A stretch of DNA of 64,000 bases from JACCTU01 sp963700495 (GTDB lineage Bacteria > Actinomycetota > Thermoleophilia > Gaiellales > Gaiellaceae): assembly GCA_963700495.1 (NCBI GenBank), contig CAVOXT010000001.1:62001-126000 (forward strand), given 5' to 3'. Under the pieces are notes generated by a model. That model saw nothing but the letters and a program-made list of their open reading frames with translations, searched no databases and was not told the DNA's origin. Below are positions 26,097-34,897 of this stretch, one piece after another (positions within the stretch are counted from its first letter, which is position 1; each line of letters begins with the position of its first letter). The translations under genes and the position numbers were made by a program.

Positions 26097-26294
26097 GGCG
26101 AGACGTTACCTCGCGTCCATTGGACGTCAGCACGTCAGCCGGGGGCAGGCATGCGCCCGCCCCCAGGCTCGCAGTGGTGAACGTGAGACCCTTGGGCGCC
26201 GCGCTCTTGAGCACGCCCGCCAGTGCCTTGTAGTGAGCCCGCTCGTTGCCAAGCGCGGCAGATTCGCACGACCGAGGAGGTCGGTTCGAAGCCT
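26097..26294. other. Intergenic region
   Basis: About 200 bases with no gene. It should include the promoter of the membrane gene on the minus strand. The GC-rich GGGGGCAGGCATGCGCCCGC stretch near 26,140-26,162 can fold on itself. Confidence 0.3.
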
Positions 26295-26515
26295 AGGCGG
26301 CCCGGGTCTGCGGGCCCTGCTCGCGCCTCAGCACGCCGAACTCGCGGTTCGCGCAGTCAGGGCAGTAGACGGCCAGCATCGGTTCGGCCTTCGGAGTCGT
26401 CGGGGTCCACTGCGCTGTAGAGCCGCCAGCCTCGAGCGCTCTCGTCGGACTCGAGGCGGCACTCCACACAGGCCAAGACCAGGCTGTGCACCAAAGTCAG
26501 ATTCAACTCGTCCAT
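26295..26515 (-). CDS. Small two-CxxC zinc-ribbon-like protein (frameshifted)
   Basis: ATG 26515 with a GAGAGGA ribosome site starts MDELNLTLVHSLVLACVECR. After a frame change near 26,390 it continues MLAVYCPDCANREFGVLRRE and ends at TAG 26295-26297. The product would have about 73 residues with paired CVEC and CPDC, a likely zinc knuckle. It is not a recognised family. It is divergent from the Ig-repeat gene and may share its control region. Confidence 0.5.
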
Positions 26516-26563
26516 GACAGTTCCTCTCGGCCCCGTGCGGGCTGCACTTGAGCCGGTCCAGAC

Positions 26564-26640
26564 GAACGTTCTGCGCAATTCGAGGGATTCCCGGATTCCT
26601 TACAGAACGTTTCGCAACTCCTTTCCCTGCGCAAGCGTTC
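26564..26640. promoter_or_regulatory. Repeated GAACGTT-GCGCAA elements upstream of the Ig-repeat gene
   Basis: GAACGTTCTGCGCAATTC at 26564-26581 recurs as GAACGTTTCGCAACTC at 26605-26620, and GCGCAAGCGTTC at 26630-26641 resembles them in part. The spacing of about 41 bases is near four helical turns. The site lies in the divergent region between the zinc-ribbon gene and the secreted protein gene, suggesting a cooperative regulator. Confidence 0.3.
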
Positions 26641-26669
26641 AAGTGAGTGCCGACAACAAGGGGGGAACG

Positions 26670-27779
26670 ATGAAGAAGAGCCTGTTGAAGCGCGATCTCG
26701 GGACCGCGCTCGCGGCCTCAGTCCTCACCGTGCTGACGCTCGCCGGCGGCAGCTTCGCCGGGCTGAGCTCGGCGCAGGTCGCGCCGAAGAACGAGCGTGC
26801 GCCGACGATCTCGGGCGCGAAGAACGTCGGGGTGACGCTCACCGCGAATCCCGGTACCTGGAGCGGGACGCAGCCGATCACGTTCACGTACCAGTGGGTT
26901 CGCTGCAACTCGTCGCTCGCCAACTGCTCGAACAGGAACGTGACCACCCGGACCTACCGCCTCGTCGACGGCGACCTCGGGCGCCGGCTCGTCGTCGTCG
27001 TGACCGCTCGGAACCCGGACGGTTCGACGAACGCGCAGGCGAACACTCCTGTGATCCGGGCACGCGCGACCGCTCCGCAAAACACGGCGATCGCCACGAT
27101 CGAAGGCTCGCTCCGCGAGGGTGAGACGCTGACCGCGAATCCCGGCGTGTGGACGGGCACGCAGCCGATCGCGTTCACCTACCAGTGGCAGCGCTGCGAC
27201 GCGAACGGGGGCAACTGCGGGAACGTGGCGGGTGCGACAGCGCGGACGTACACCGTTGCGAGCGCCGACGTGAACCGGTCGGTCCGCGTGCTCGTCACAG
27301 CGAGGAACGCGGGCGGTGCCCGTACGGCCGCTTCGGCTCCGACCGGCGTCGCGCAGCCCGGCGGCCCGGCCGGCCAGATCCGGCTGGCGAACGGCAAGAT
27401 CTCGATCCCGATCGAGAGCGTCGCGTTGCCAACGAGGCTCGTGATCGACGAGGTGACGTTCTCGCCGAACCCGGTCCGCTCACGCGGATCGACGATCACG
27501 ATTCGCGTGCACGTCGCGGACACGCGCGGGTTCGTCGTGCGCGGCGCGCTCGTCTATCTACGCTCGACGCCGCTCTTGACGTCGACGCCGCCGGAGACGG
27601 CGACCGAGCAGGACGGCTTCGCGACGCTCCGCGTGCGTCCGCGCGCGCCGCAGGCGGGTCTCGTCTTCCCGCTGCGCCGAGGCGTGAACGTCCAGTTCTA
27701 CGTCCAGGCGCGGAAGGCGGGCGAGCGCCTGCTCTACGGCGTCACCGCGACGCGGCTCGTTCAGGTGCGAACGGCCTGA
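26670..27779 (+). CDS. Secreted protein with two Ig-like repeats
   Basis: 369 residues. A signal peptide (basic MKKSLLKRD, then TALAASVLTVLTLAGGSFAG) precedes two repeats of about 90 residues. Each contains TLTANPGTW or TLTANPGVW, then FTYQW.RC with a second cysteine nearby. These are Ig-like/PKD-like beta sandwiches common in Thermoleophilia secreted proteins. The C-terminal 120 residues (VIDEVTFSPNPVRSRGSTIT, VRGALVYLRSTPL) form another sandwich like an invasin or carboxypeptidase-regulatory domain. Probably cell-surface or structural. ATG 26670 follows AAGGGGGG. Confidence 0.75.
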   Translation: MKKSLLKRDLGTALAASVLTVLTLAGGSFAGLSSAQVAPKNERAPTISGAKNVGVTLTANPGTWSGTQPITFTYQWVRCNSSLANCSNRNVTTRTYRLVDGDLGRRLVVVVTARNPDGSTNAQANTPVIRARATAPQNTAIATIEGSLREGETLTANPGVWTGTQPIAFTYQWQRCDANGGNCGNVAGATARTYTVASADVNRSVRVLVTARNAGGARTAASAPTGVAQPGGPAGQIRLANGKISIPIESVALPTRLVIDEVTFSPNPVRSRGSTITIRVHVADTRGFVVRGALVYLRSTPLLTSTPPETATEQDGFATLRVRPRAPQAGLVFPLRRGVNVQFYVQARKAGERLLYGVTATRLVQVRTA

Positions 27780-27787
27780 ACGCGGCG

Positions 27788-27813
27788 GGCGCGGGGGCTT
27801 CGGCGCCCGCGCC
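27788..27813. terminator. Hairpin with UUCG tetraloop between converging genes
   Basis: GGCGCGGGGGC and GCGCCCGCGCC pair over 11 positions with one mismatch and enclose TTCG closed by C-G, an exceptionally stable tetraloop. It sits between the stops of the Ig-repeat gene (27779) and the gene on the other strand (27817). No U-tract follows. Confidence 0.6.
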
Positions 27814-27816
27814 CAC

Positions 27817-28647
27817 TCACCCGCCGTAGTGCTCGAGCGAGAGGATCCAGGCCCCGTTCGGAGCCTGCTCCGGCTGGAAGGTGTACAGGCGCGGCAGGAC
27901 CAGGCGGATGATCTCGTTCTTCTCGGCATTCGAGTAGTCGATCCCCGAGCCTGCGCGAAGCGTGTCTCCGATCGGGCGTCCCAGCTGCGACTCGAGTTGG
28001 TGACGCTGCAGGTAGACCATCGTGCGCAGCGCCCCGCTGGGGTCGGCTCCGGGGAACGGTGGGAGGAACACCATCACGCTGTTCGCCTCTGGTACGTACT
28101 TGAAGGTGTAGAGCGCGAGCTCGAGCGCCTCCCGCTCGTACGCCGTCCCGACACCGCGCACCGAGAGCAGCGACTGGCTCGGCTGGCAGGCGCTCCCGGA
28201 GCCGCAGAGCACGTACATGACGGAGTCTCGGCTCAGCAGCACCGCGCGTGCGTCGCTCTGGTCGCTCGTTCGGCCCTTGACGAGCACGCCCTCGAGCGGA
28301 AGCTGGAGCGTGCGGCCTTGCTCGTCGGTCGTCGTGAACGTCGGCGGGCCTGCGATGATGCGCGCCGCGAGCTCGCCGCTCGGGGCGCGGTAGCCCGCGC
28401 CCACGTGGTCGCCGATCTGCACGAGGCGCGACTCGCCTTCGCCGCTCGGCTTCCAGTCGGACCAGGCCTGCTCTTCCTCCGAGTCGACGCCGAGCGCCAC
28501 GTACAGCATCGCGCCCGCTGCGAACACGGCAATCACGAGCAGCGCGTACGCGACGAGGAACCGTCGCTGGTGGACGCGCCGGGGCTTCGGCTGCGGCTCG
28601 GGGCGAGGCGCGGCCACGGGCCGCGCCACCGTCAGATCCTCGGCCAC
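27817..28647 (-). CDS. Membrane-anchored hypothetical protein, partner of the FtsH-like protease
   Basis: 276 residues. A basic, Pro-rich cytosolic tail of about 28 residues, one span (FLVAYALLVIAVFAAGAMLYV) and an external domain of about 220 residues. The external domain has SDWKPSGEGESRLVQIGDHV and ALELALYTFKYVPEANSVMV. No family is recognised. Its first 16 bases overlap the end of the FtsH-like gene, so the two are translated together and probably work together at the membrane, for example as a regulator or substrate adaptor (inference). Confidence 0.65.
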   Translation of the reverse strand: MAEDLTVARPVAAPRPEPQPKPRRVHQRRFLVAYALLVIAVFAAGAMLYVALGVDSEEEQAWSDWKPSGEGESRLVQIGDHVGAGYRAPSGELAARIIAGPPTFTTTDEQGRTLQLPLEGVLVKGRTSDQSDARAVLLSRDSVMYVLCGSGSACQPSQSLLSVRGVGTAYEREALELALYTFKYVPEANSVMVFLPPFPGADPSGALRTMVYLQRHQLESQLGRPIGDTLRAGSGIDYSNAEKNEIIRLVLPRLYTFQPEQAPNGAWILSLEHYGG

Positions 28648-31010
28648 GTCGCCTCGGCCTCGTAGTCGATCGTCGGCGCCACGAGGTGCTGGCGATCGAG
28701 GAGTCCGAGCAGGTCGTCGCCGTAGATCTCGCGGCGGCGGACGATCTCGGTCGCGATCGTGTCGACCTTGTCCTTGTTCGCCTCCATCAGGTTGTGCGCG
28801 GTCACGTAGGCCTGCCCGAGGAGCTGCGCCGCGTACGTGCGCTTGTCCTTGTCCGAGAGCACCGAGGCGATCGGATCGGCCGACATCGGGCCCCCACCGG
28901 AGGTGCGGCCCATGATCTGGATGCCGATCTCCTCGAAGCGCTTCATGATCCGCTCGCGGGCCTCGTCCGACGTCTCGTCGTCGAGCGGGAGCGGGCCCAT
29001 CGCCGACGCGCCGACCATGTAGGCCGCGCGGGCCGTCGCACTCTGGACGTCCCCACCGACGCCGTTCGAGTTCTCGCCGTAGAAGACGCGCTCGGCCGCC
29101 ATCGCGCCGAGCGTCCAGATCAGCGCGCCGATCTCCTCGTGGCGCCAGCGCGAGAAGCGCTCCTCCTTCTCGAAGGCCTGGTGGTGCCCGAGCGCCTCTC
29201 CGCGCCGCCGGATCGAGATGCGCGTCGACTCGACGCCCGGCATGTAGACGTGCGCGGCGACCGCGTGTCCCGCCTCGTGGATCGCGACCGCGCGAGTCTC
29301 CGAGACGACGTACTCGATGTTCTGCGCGGTGCCCGACTCGACCGTCGCCATTGCCTCGACGAGGTCCTCCCAGGCGAAGCGCTCACGCGTGGAGTGGTGC
29401 GCGTAGGTCAGAGCGATCGAGCAGATCTGCTCGATCATCGCGGGGGAGTAGCCCATCGTGATCCGCGCGAGCTCGTCGCGTCGCTTCGGGTCGTCGAGCT
29501 CGGCTTCGTGGTCGACCCTGCCGAGGTAGAGGTCGAACACGTCGAGCCGGTCCTGCTTCGTCGGCGTCCGGAACCAGACGTGGCGACCCATGCGCCCTGC
29601 GCGGGTCAGTGCCGGGTCGAGCGACTCGATCGGGACGTTGCAGGCCCCGATGAAGTAGATCTGCTCGGGAGAGGGGGGCGGCGGCTTGATGCGGAGCGGG
29701 ATCCGCTTGATTCGCGGCGGGATTACGTAGGTGGCGTCGAGCAGCGTGTTGACGAACCGCGTCCCGACTCGCCGCATCAAGCGCGGGGTGCCGATTCCGT
29801 CCATCACGACGAGCAGCTGGTTGAGGGCGAGCTGTCCGCCGCCGCCGAACATGCCCCCGACAGCCTGGTTGACGATTCCTCTGAGTCGGTGCTCGGGTTG
29901 CGGCGCGGCGCGCTCTGCAAAGAGCCGGTCGCGCCAGGCTCGGTTCTCGAGGATGAGATCGCCGCTCGACGTGAGCGCTCCCCACGGCCCGTAGAACGAG
30001 AGCTCCTCGAAGCGCGGCGTCCCCATCCCGGTGCCGCCGCCGGGCGTGCCGAGCGCGTGGCGGCGCATGCCGACAGCGTCGATCTCGTCGATGAAGACGA
30101 TGCACTGACCGCCCCACTTGCGGGCGAGGCGCTTCGCCTTCCACGCAAGCCACCGCACCGTGACGGCGTCCATCCCGATGAACGTCTGCGCGAAGCCCGA
30201 GCCCGGGATCGAGACGAACGGCGCGTTGAAGCCGGTCGCGATCGCCTTCGAGAGCATGGTCTTGCCCGTGCCCGGAGCGCCGAGGAAGAGCAGGCCGCGC
30301 TCGCGCTTGCCGCCCGCCGCCTCGAACGCCTCGCCGGACTGCCAGAGCGAGACGACGCGCCGGACCTCTTCCTTCACCTCGGCCTGCCCCCGGACGTCCT
30401 CGAGCTTGACGCCCCAGTCCGCGTCGCCGGGCTCGAACGAGTGGATCTGCGACACGGCCATCAACAGCAGCGGGCCGAACAGGATCACGAAGTTCATGAG
30501 CAGCAGCACCGGCAGGATCAGGAGGTACGGCCCGAACGACCCGATCAGCGCGGGCAGCCCGAGGACGACTCCCTGGACGACGTCGACCCAGCTCGTCTCG
30601 TCGAGCCCGGAGAACATCCCGATCACGAGCCAGGCGGCCGTGACGACGACGAGGAAGAAGGCCGTCAGGCGGACGAGGCGGCGCCAGAACCACGCGCGCC
30701 GTCGGGCGAGGATGTCCTCGTCGCGGAGACGCCTCTCGTCCGTTCCGAACAGGCTCGGCCACGGGATGAAGCGGCGCATCATGACGTCGATGAGCCCCCG
30801 GAACGAGGCCACGCCGACGATCGCCCCGACGAGCGACCACCGCCAGTCCCAGCCGAGCCCTCGGTGCAGGAACAGGTAGACGGCGGGGCTGGTCAGGAGC
30901 GCGACGAAGGTCGCCGCCCGCGTCAGCGACCGCCACTGCCGCGCGAGCTGGGCCGCGCTATCGCTCGGTCGCAGCTCAATCGGGGTCGCGGCCGTCGCCA
31001 CTTGACTCAA
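28632..31010 (-). CDS. FtsH-like membrane AAA+ metalloprotease with insertions in the ATPase domain
   Basis: 792 residues. About four hydrophobic spans occupy residues 33-190, where FtsH has two. The AAA module has Walker A GAPGTGKT (244-251), Walker B IVFIDEID (304-311), a sensor/SRH-like CNVPIESLDPALTRAGRMGR (457-476) and the peptidase zinc motif HEAGH (578-582), with a likely third ligand in GVGGDVQSAT. Between Walker B and LNQLLVVMDG there are about 85 residues instead of about 30, and another 35 or so before the SRH. Both ATP hydrolysis and proteolysis look intact. It is a divergent FtsH relative, not the housekeeping one. The start is TTG 31010 or GTG 31001. Confidence 0.85.
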   Translation of the reverse strand: MSQVATAATPIELRPSDSAAQLARQWRSLTRAATFVALLTSPAVYLFLHRGLGWDWRWSLVGAIVGVASFRGLIDVMMRRFIPWPSLFGTDERRLRDEDILARRRAWFWRRLVRLTAFFLVVVTAAWLVIGMFSGLDETSWVDVVQGVVLGLPALIGSFGPYLLILPVLLLMNFVILFGPLLLMAVSQIHSFEPGDADWGVKLEDVRGQAEVKEEVRRVVSLWQSGEAFEAAGGKRERGLLFLGAPGTGKTMLSKAIATGFNAPFVSIPGSGFAQTFIGMDAVTVRWLAWKAKRLARKWGGQCIVFIDEIDAVGMRRHALGTPGGGTGMGTPRFEELSFYGPWGALTSSGDLILENRAWRDRLFAERAAPQPEHRLRGIVNQAVGGMFGGGGQLALNQLLVVMDGIGTPRLMRRVGTRFVNTLLDATYVIPPRIKRIPLRIKPPPPSPEQIYFIGACNVPIESLDPALTRAGRMGRHVWFRTPTKQDRLDVFDLYLGRVDHEAELDDPKRRDELARITMGYSPAMIEQICSIALTYAHHSTRERFAWEDLVEAMATVESGTAQNIEYVVSETRAVAIHEAGHAVAAHVYMPGVESTRISIRRRGEALGHHQAFEKEERFSRWRHEEIGALIWTLGAMAAERVFYGENSNGVGGDVQSATARAAYMVGASAMGPLPLDDETSDEARERIMKRFEEIGIQIMGRTSGGGPMSADPIASVLSDKDKRTYAAQLLGQAYVTAHNLMEANKDKVDTIATEIVRRREIYGDDLLGLLDRQHLVAPTIDYEAEATWPRI

Positions 31011-31027
31011 TTAGACGTCTCTAGCAT
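31002..31027 (+). promoter_or_regulatory. AT-rich promoter region in a divergent intergenic stretch
   Basis: TTGACT (31002-31007) and TAGCAT (31022-31027) look like -35 and -10 boxes for the plus-strand gene at 31124, but their spacer is 14 bases, short for sigma-70. The stretch 31000-31045 is far more AT-rich than the surroundings, and also overlaps the start of the FtsH-like gene on the other strand. Confidence 0.35.
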
Positions 31028-31123
31028 GGCAATTGTTTTGGAGATGATGCATGAGCATTCCTCCGGAGTCGAACGGCGCTCCGGCGGGTTACCCGGAACG
31101 AAGGGACTCGGAGAGGAGGCGGC

Positions 31124-31495
31124 ATGAGCAATCAGTTCAGCAGACGAGACATGAGCAATCCGTTCGGCAAGCGAGAGCCGCGCGTCACGGATCTGTCGCA
31201 AACCGATGCGATCCGGCTCGAGGAGAGCGTCGGCCCGCTGCTGGCGGAGGCAAAGGACGTGTCCTGGTACGACGAGCCCGGCGTCGAGGTCGACCTCGCG
31301 ACCGCGAGGCTGTGCCTGCTCCGGCGGGCGCGGTGCCGGCGCGGGGCGAGCGTCGACGCCGGTGACGACAAGGTCAGGCTCATCCTGGGCGAGACCGACA
31401 AGGACACCGTGGTCTGGCTGCTCTCGCGCGCGATCTCGTACATGGACGAGCAGGGGTTCCCGGACCTGGTGCCCGGCGCCTGGCTCGACGAGTAG
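31124..31495 (+). CDS. Hypothetical protein
   Basis: 123 residues, predicted soluble. The N-terminal 25 residues are polar and basic (RRDMSNPFGKREPRV), followed by helices (DAIRLEESVGPLLAEAKDVS, DTVVWLLSRAISYMDEQGFP). Charged throughout, with no cysteine pairs forming a clear motif. No family is recognised. ATG 31124 has a strong GAGAGGAGG ribosome site. Its stop overlaps the GTG start of the CDF transporter, so the two are co-translated. It is divergent from the FtsH-like gene. Confidence 0.65.
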   Translation: MSNQFSRRDMSNPFGKREPRVTDLSQTDAIRLEESVGPLLAEAKDVSWYDEPGVEVDLATARLCLLRRARCRRGASVDAGDDKVRLILGETDKDTVVWLLSRAISYMDEQGFPDLVPGAWLDE

Positions 31496-32418
31496 TGCAC
31501 GACCACGCACCACGACCACCGCCTGCGAGGGCGACCGGCGGGCGCTCGCGGGTGCGCTCACGTTCGTGGCGGTCTTCGCGGTGGTCGAGGTGGTCGCCGG
31601 CTACGCGGCCGACTCGCTCGCGCTCCTGGCCGACGCCGGCCACATGCTCGGCGACGCCGGCAGCCTCGGACTCGCGCTCTTCGCGGCGTGGCTCGGCTCG
31701 AGGCCCTCGACTCCCGACCGCAGCTTCGGCTACCGGCGCGCGGAGATCCTCGCAGCGCTCGCGAACGGGGTGGCGCTCGTCGCGATCGCGATCTGGATCA
31801 TCGTCGAGGCCCTGCAACGGCTCCGCGACCCGGTGGAGCCGCTCGGAGGCTGGGTGCTCGTGGTCGGCATCGCCGGGCTGGCGCTCAACCTCGCCGCGGC
31901 CGGGATGCTCCAACGGCGCGGCTCGGAGAGCCTGAACGTGCAGGGCGCGCTCAGGCACGTGCTGGCCGACGCGCTCGGCTCGGTCGGCGTGATCCTGGCC
32001 GGCGCGATCGTCCTCACGACAGGCTGGAGCTACGCCGACCCGCTGGTCGCTCTGGCGATCGCGCTGCTCGTGCTCGCGAGCTCGTGGACGCTCCTGCGCG
32101 AATCGGTCGGGATCCTGCTCGAGTCGGCGCCACGCGGGCTGGACGCAGAGGAGATCGGCCGCGCGATGATCGACGTCGACGACGTCCGCGAGGTGCACGA
32201 CCTCCACGTCTGGACGATCACCTCGGGCTTTCCGTCGCTCTCGGCCCACGTGCTCGTCTCGCCGGATGCGGACTGCCACGGGAAGCGCCGCGAGCTGGAG
32301 CGGGTCCTCGAACGAGCGTTTTGCGCTCACCCACACGACCCTTCAGGTCGACCACGCGGAGAGCGGCCCTCAGCGGATCGAATTGGGGAGCGCATCCCCG
32401 CGGCACACGCCGCTCTAG
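31495..32418 (+). CDS. CDF-family cation (zinc/cobalt/cadmium) exporter, frameshifts at both ends
   Basis: About 308 codons, the usual size. GTG 31495 opens with a His-containing start (VHDHA) that changes frame by about 31,530. The core has six spans with the two metal-site motifs HMLGD in span 2 (ADAGHMLGDAGSLGLALFA) and HVLAD in span 5 (HVLADALGSVGVILAGAI). The cytosolic C-terminal domain (EVHDLHVWTITSGFPSLSAH) is also typical. A frame change near 32,312 leads to LTHTTLQVDH, the normal CDF ending, and TAG 32416-32418. It exchanges divalent metal for protons. Confidence 0.88.
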
Positions 32419-32421
32419 CGC

Positions 32422-33973
32422 TCAGCAGTTGGCCGGCGGCACGGTCGCCGAGTTGTTCTGCTCGTTCGACTCCTTCACGAGACCCGTCGCGTCGGCGGTG
32501 GCGATCCGCGCCACTCGGGAGCACGGGATCGCGATCGTGATCGACGCTCCCGGGGCCAGCCCGGGGACGCTGAACAGCGCCCGGGAGCTGCTCAGGCTGA
32601 CGAACGACGCGCCGGCGCTCGATCCACCGGCATTCCGGACGATCAAGGCGCCCGGGGTCGCGAAGATGACGGAGATCGGGCGGCCGGGGAGGCGGCGGCT
32701 GCGTTGTCGGGGGAGGTGTTGGAACCGTGGTCGTCGTGGGGGGCGGAGAGGTAGTGGTCGCGGGCGGCGGGGTCGTGGTCGTCGCCGCTGTCGTCGGTGC
32801 AGGCGCCACGGTCGTGGCTCGAGGCCTGGGACGCGGCTTCTTCGGCCGGACCTGAGACAGGGGCTTCGTCTTCGCGGTGGTCGTCGTGATCGTGGTCGTG
32901 GTCGTGGTCGCAGTGGTGGTCGTGGTCCCGGTCTTCGTCGACGCCTGCTTCGTCGAAGCCGTGATGGGCCCCGGCGCCGTGGGCGGGGCGACGGTTGTCG
33001 TGGGAGCGGTCGTCTCGGCAAGACTGTCGGTCTCCGCCAGTGCCGCGAAGTACGGCCCCGGCTCGGGTTCGGCGACGACGTAGGCCGCGCCGATACCGAG
33101 CCCGAGGAGCGCGAACGCCGCGACCGCGGCGGCGCCGGCCGTCGCGCGGCGCACCCAGCGACGCGGGCCTCGCCAATAGCCGGTCCCCGCGAGCGCATCG
33201 CTGCACCGCTGGAAGAGGTCGTAGGCCATCAGCGCCGGCGGGACGAGCGAGCGGTAGCGCCGCTGCGCCTCGCGCATGTCCGCCAGAGCCGCCTGGCAGC
33301 GCTCGCAGCTCTCGAGGTGAGCCATGGTCTCGTCCCGCTTCGCGCCCTTGAGCTGCCCGTCGAGGTACGCGGAGAGCAGCGGCAGCATGTTGCGGCACGC
33401 CTCGGGCAGGCGCTCGGGGTCGACCTGGAGGAGCCGCAGCTCCTCCCGCAGGCTCTGACGTGCCCGCGAGATCAGCTGCGCGACCGCGTTCTCTTTCAGC
33501 CCGACCAGCTCGCCGATCTCGGCGTAGCTTCGGTCCTCGAGCTCGCGGAGCGCGAGCACGAGCCGCTGACGCGGCGGCAGCTTTGCGTTCGCGAGCCGGA
33601 CCTCGCGCTGCTGGTGCTCGAGCTGGGTGCTCCGGTCGGGGTCGAGCTCGATCGGCGCCTCGACCGCGGGCTCCGGCACCTCTTCCACCGGGACGGCCCG
33701 CTTCGAGCGCTCGACGCCCTTGAGGAACACGTTCCGGGTGGTCGTGAAGAGGTAGGCCGCGAGATCGACCTTCGCGGGCTCGAGCTTGTCGAGCCTCGGC
33801 AGCGCCCGGACGAAGGTCTCCTGGACGAGGTCGGCCGCGTCGTGAGGATTTCCGGCCAGCCGGTAGGCGAAGCCGTACAGGCGATCGGAATAGAGGGTGT
33901 AGACCTCCTCCCAGGCGGAGGGGTCCCGTTCACGCAGGCGCTCGACGAGCGCCGTGTCAGTTGTCGCTGCCAT
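32422..33973 (-). CDS. ECF sigma factor fused to zinc finger, membrane span, Thr/Pro-rich linker and CARDB domain
   Basis: About 517 codons. Sigma region 2 is at about 25-85 (LYGFAYRLAGNPHDAADLVQ), region 4 at about 130-178 (LPPRQRLVLALRELEDRSYA, KENAVAQLISRARQSL). A zinc-finger anti-sigma-like segment at 193-226 has C193 then H219-x3-C223-x2-C226. One span lies at about 279-300. A Thr/Pro-rich linker (315-430) leads, through a frame change near 32,700, to a CARDB-like domain (ALIVRNAGGSSAGASFVSLS, PGLAPGASITIAIPC). It would act as a membrane-tethered sigma factor with an external sensor. ECF52/53-type fusions are known relatives. ATG 33973 has a weak GAAGG site. Confidence 0.8.
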
Positions 33974-34109
33974 CTGCCCTTCGCCGTAGAAACTCGTCGA
34001 ATGCGGCGTGCTTTTCAAGGGACAGCTCGAGTTCGGTGACCAGGAGGGCAGCCCACTCCTGCACCCAGACGTCGTCGACGTCGACTGTGGTGATGTCGTG
34101 ATCGTTCAT
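33957..34109 (-). CDS. 50-residue acidic protein overlapping the sigma-fusion start
   Basis: ATG 34109 opens MNDHDITTVDVDDVWVQEWA and the frame ends ...FLRRRADGSDN at TGA 33957-33959. It has an AGGGG ribosome-like site 4 bases upstream and overlaps the sigma gene start by 17 bases, so the sigma factor may be translated by coupling. The composition is acidic first half, amphipathic helix (LLVTELELSLEKHAAFDEFL), basic end. No family is recognised. It could be a small regulator of the sigma factor. Confidence 0.5.
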   Translation of the reverse strand: MNDHDITTVDVDDVWVQEWAALLVTELELSLEKHAAFDEFLRRRADGSDN

Positions 34110-34151
34110 GCCCCTGAAACCGGCACGGGAGCGATTCCTTACGATCGGGGC

Positions 34152-34897
34152 GTGCCGAATCTGGAAGGCAAGACCGCGATCGTCACGGGCGCGTCGAGCG
34201 GCATCGGCGCCGCGACCGTCACGCGCTCCGCCGCGAGGGGATGCGGGTCGCCGGCGGGGCGCGGCGGCGCGACCGCATCGAGGCCGACGTCGCGCTCGAG
34301 CTCGACGTCACCGACCCCGACAGCTGCGAGCGCTTCGTCGCCGCAGGCGGTCGAGGAGCTCGGCGGGCTCGACATCCTCGTGAACGGCGCGGGCCTCGCG
34401 CTCGGGCGCGAGCCGTTCGAGGAGAGCACCGAGGAGGACGAGCGCACCGTGCTCGAGACGAACGTCAACGGGCTGATCCGGATCACCCGGCTCTGCCTCC
34501 CGCACCTTCGCGACGGCGGGCACATCGTCAACATGGGCTCGATCGCCGGCCGCCAGGCCTACCAGAACGGCTCGCTCTACATCACGTCGAAGTTCGCCGT
34601 GCGCGGCTTCACGTACGCCCTGCGCGAGGACCTGCTCGGCCGGCCGATCCGGATCACGACGGTCGACCCGGGCCTCGTCGAGACCGAGTTCTCGCGTCGT
34701 CCGCTTCCGCGGCGACGAGGAGAAGGCGCAGGCTCGGTCTACGAGGGCGTCGACCCGATGACGCCGGAGGAGATCGCCGACTGCATCCTCTTCGCGCTCA
34801 CGCGCCCGCCGCACGTGAACATCGACGAGCTCGTCGTCAAGGCCCTGGCCCAGTCGAGCGGCGGCCGCATCCACCGCGAAGCTCGCCGTGGCGCTGA
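34152..34897 (+). CDS. Short-chain dehydrogenase/reductase, YdfG-like (frameshifts)
   Basis: About 248 codons, the family length, with frame changes near 34,229, 34,345, 34,720 and 34,880. NADP loop TGASSGIGAAT near the start, NNAG-type motif as VNGAGLALGREPF, Ser in HIVNMGSIAGRQAY, and catalytic YITSK at about 144-148. The ending DELVVKALAQSSGGRI is that of YdfG-type SDRs, which reduce small hydroxy acids such as 3-hydroxypropanoate, serine or malonic semialdehyde. GTG 34152 is the start. Its end overlaps the next gene. Confidence 0.8.

Noticed and set aside
26564..26571. LexA box at GAACGTTC
   Set aside because: The LexA site needs a 4-base spacer between GAAC and GTTC; here there is none.
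31002..31027. HAIR/HspR heat-shock operator (TTGACTCAA palindrome)
   Set aside because: Only one half-site is present; the CTTGAGT-N7-ACTCAAG arrangement is not found.
28686..31127. 813-codon plus-strand open frame
   Set aside because: Exact antisense shadow of the FtsH-like gene, low-complexity Arg/Asp/Glu content.
32877..33083. Val-rich hydrophobic ORF that looks like a membrane protein
   Set aside because: It is the reverse complement of the Thr-rich linker of the sigma fusion.
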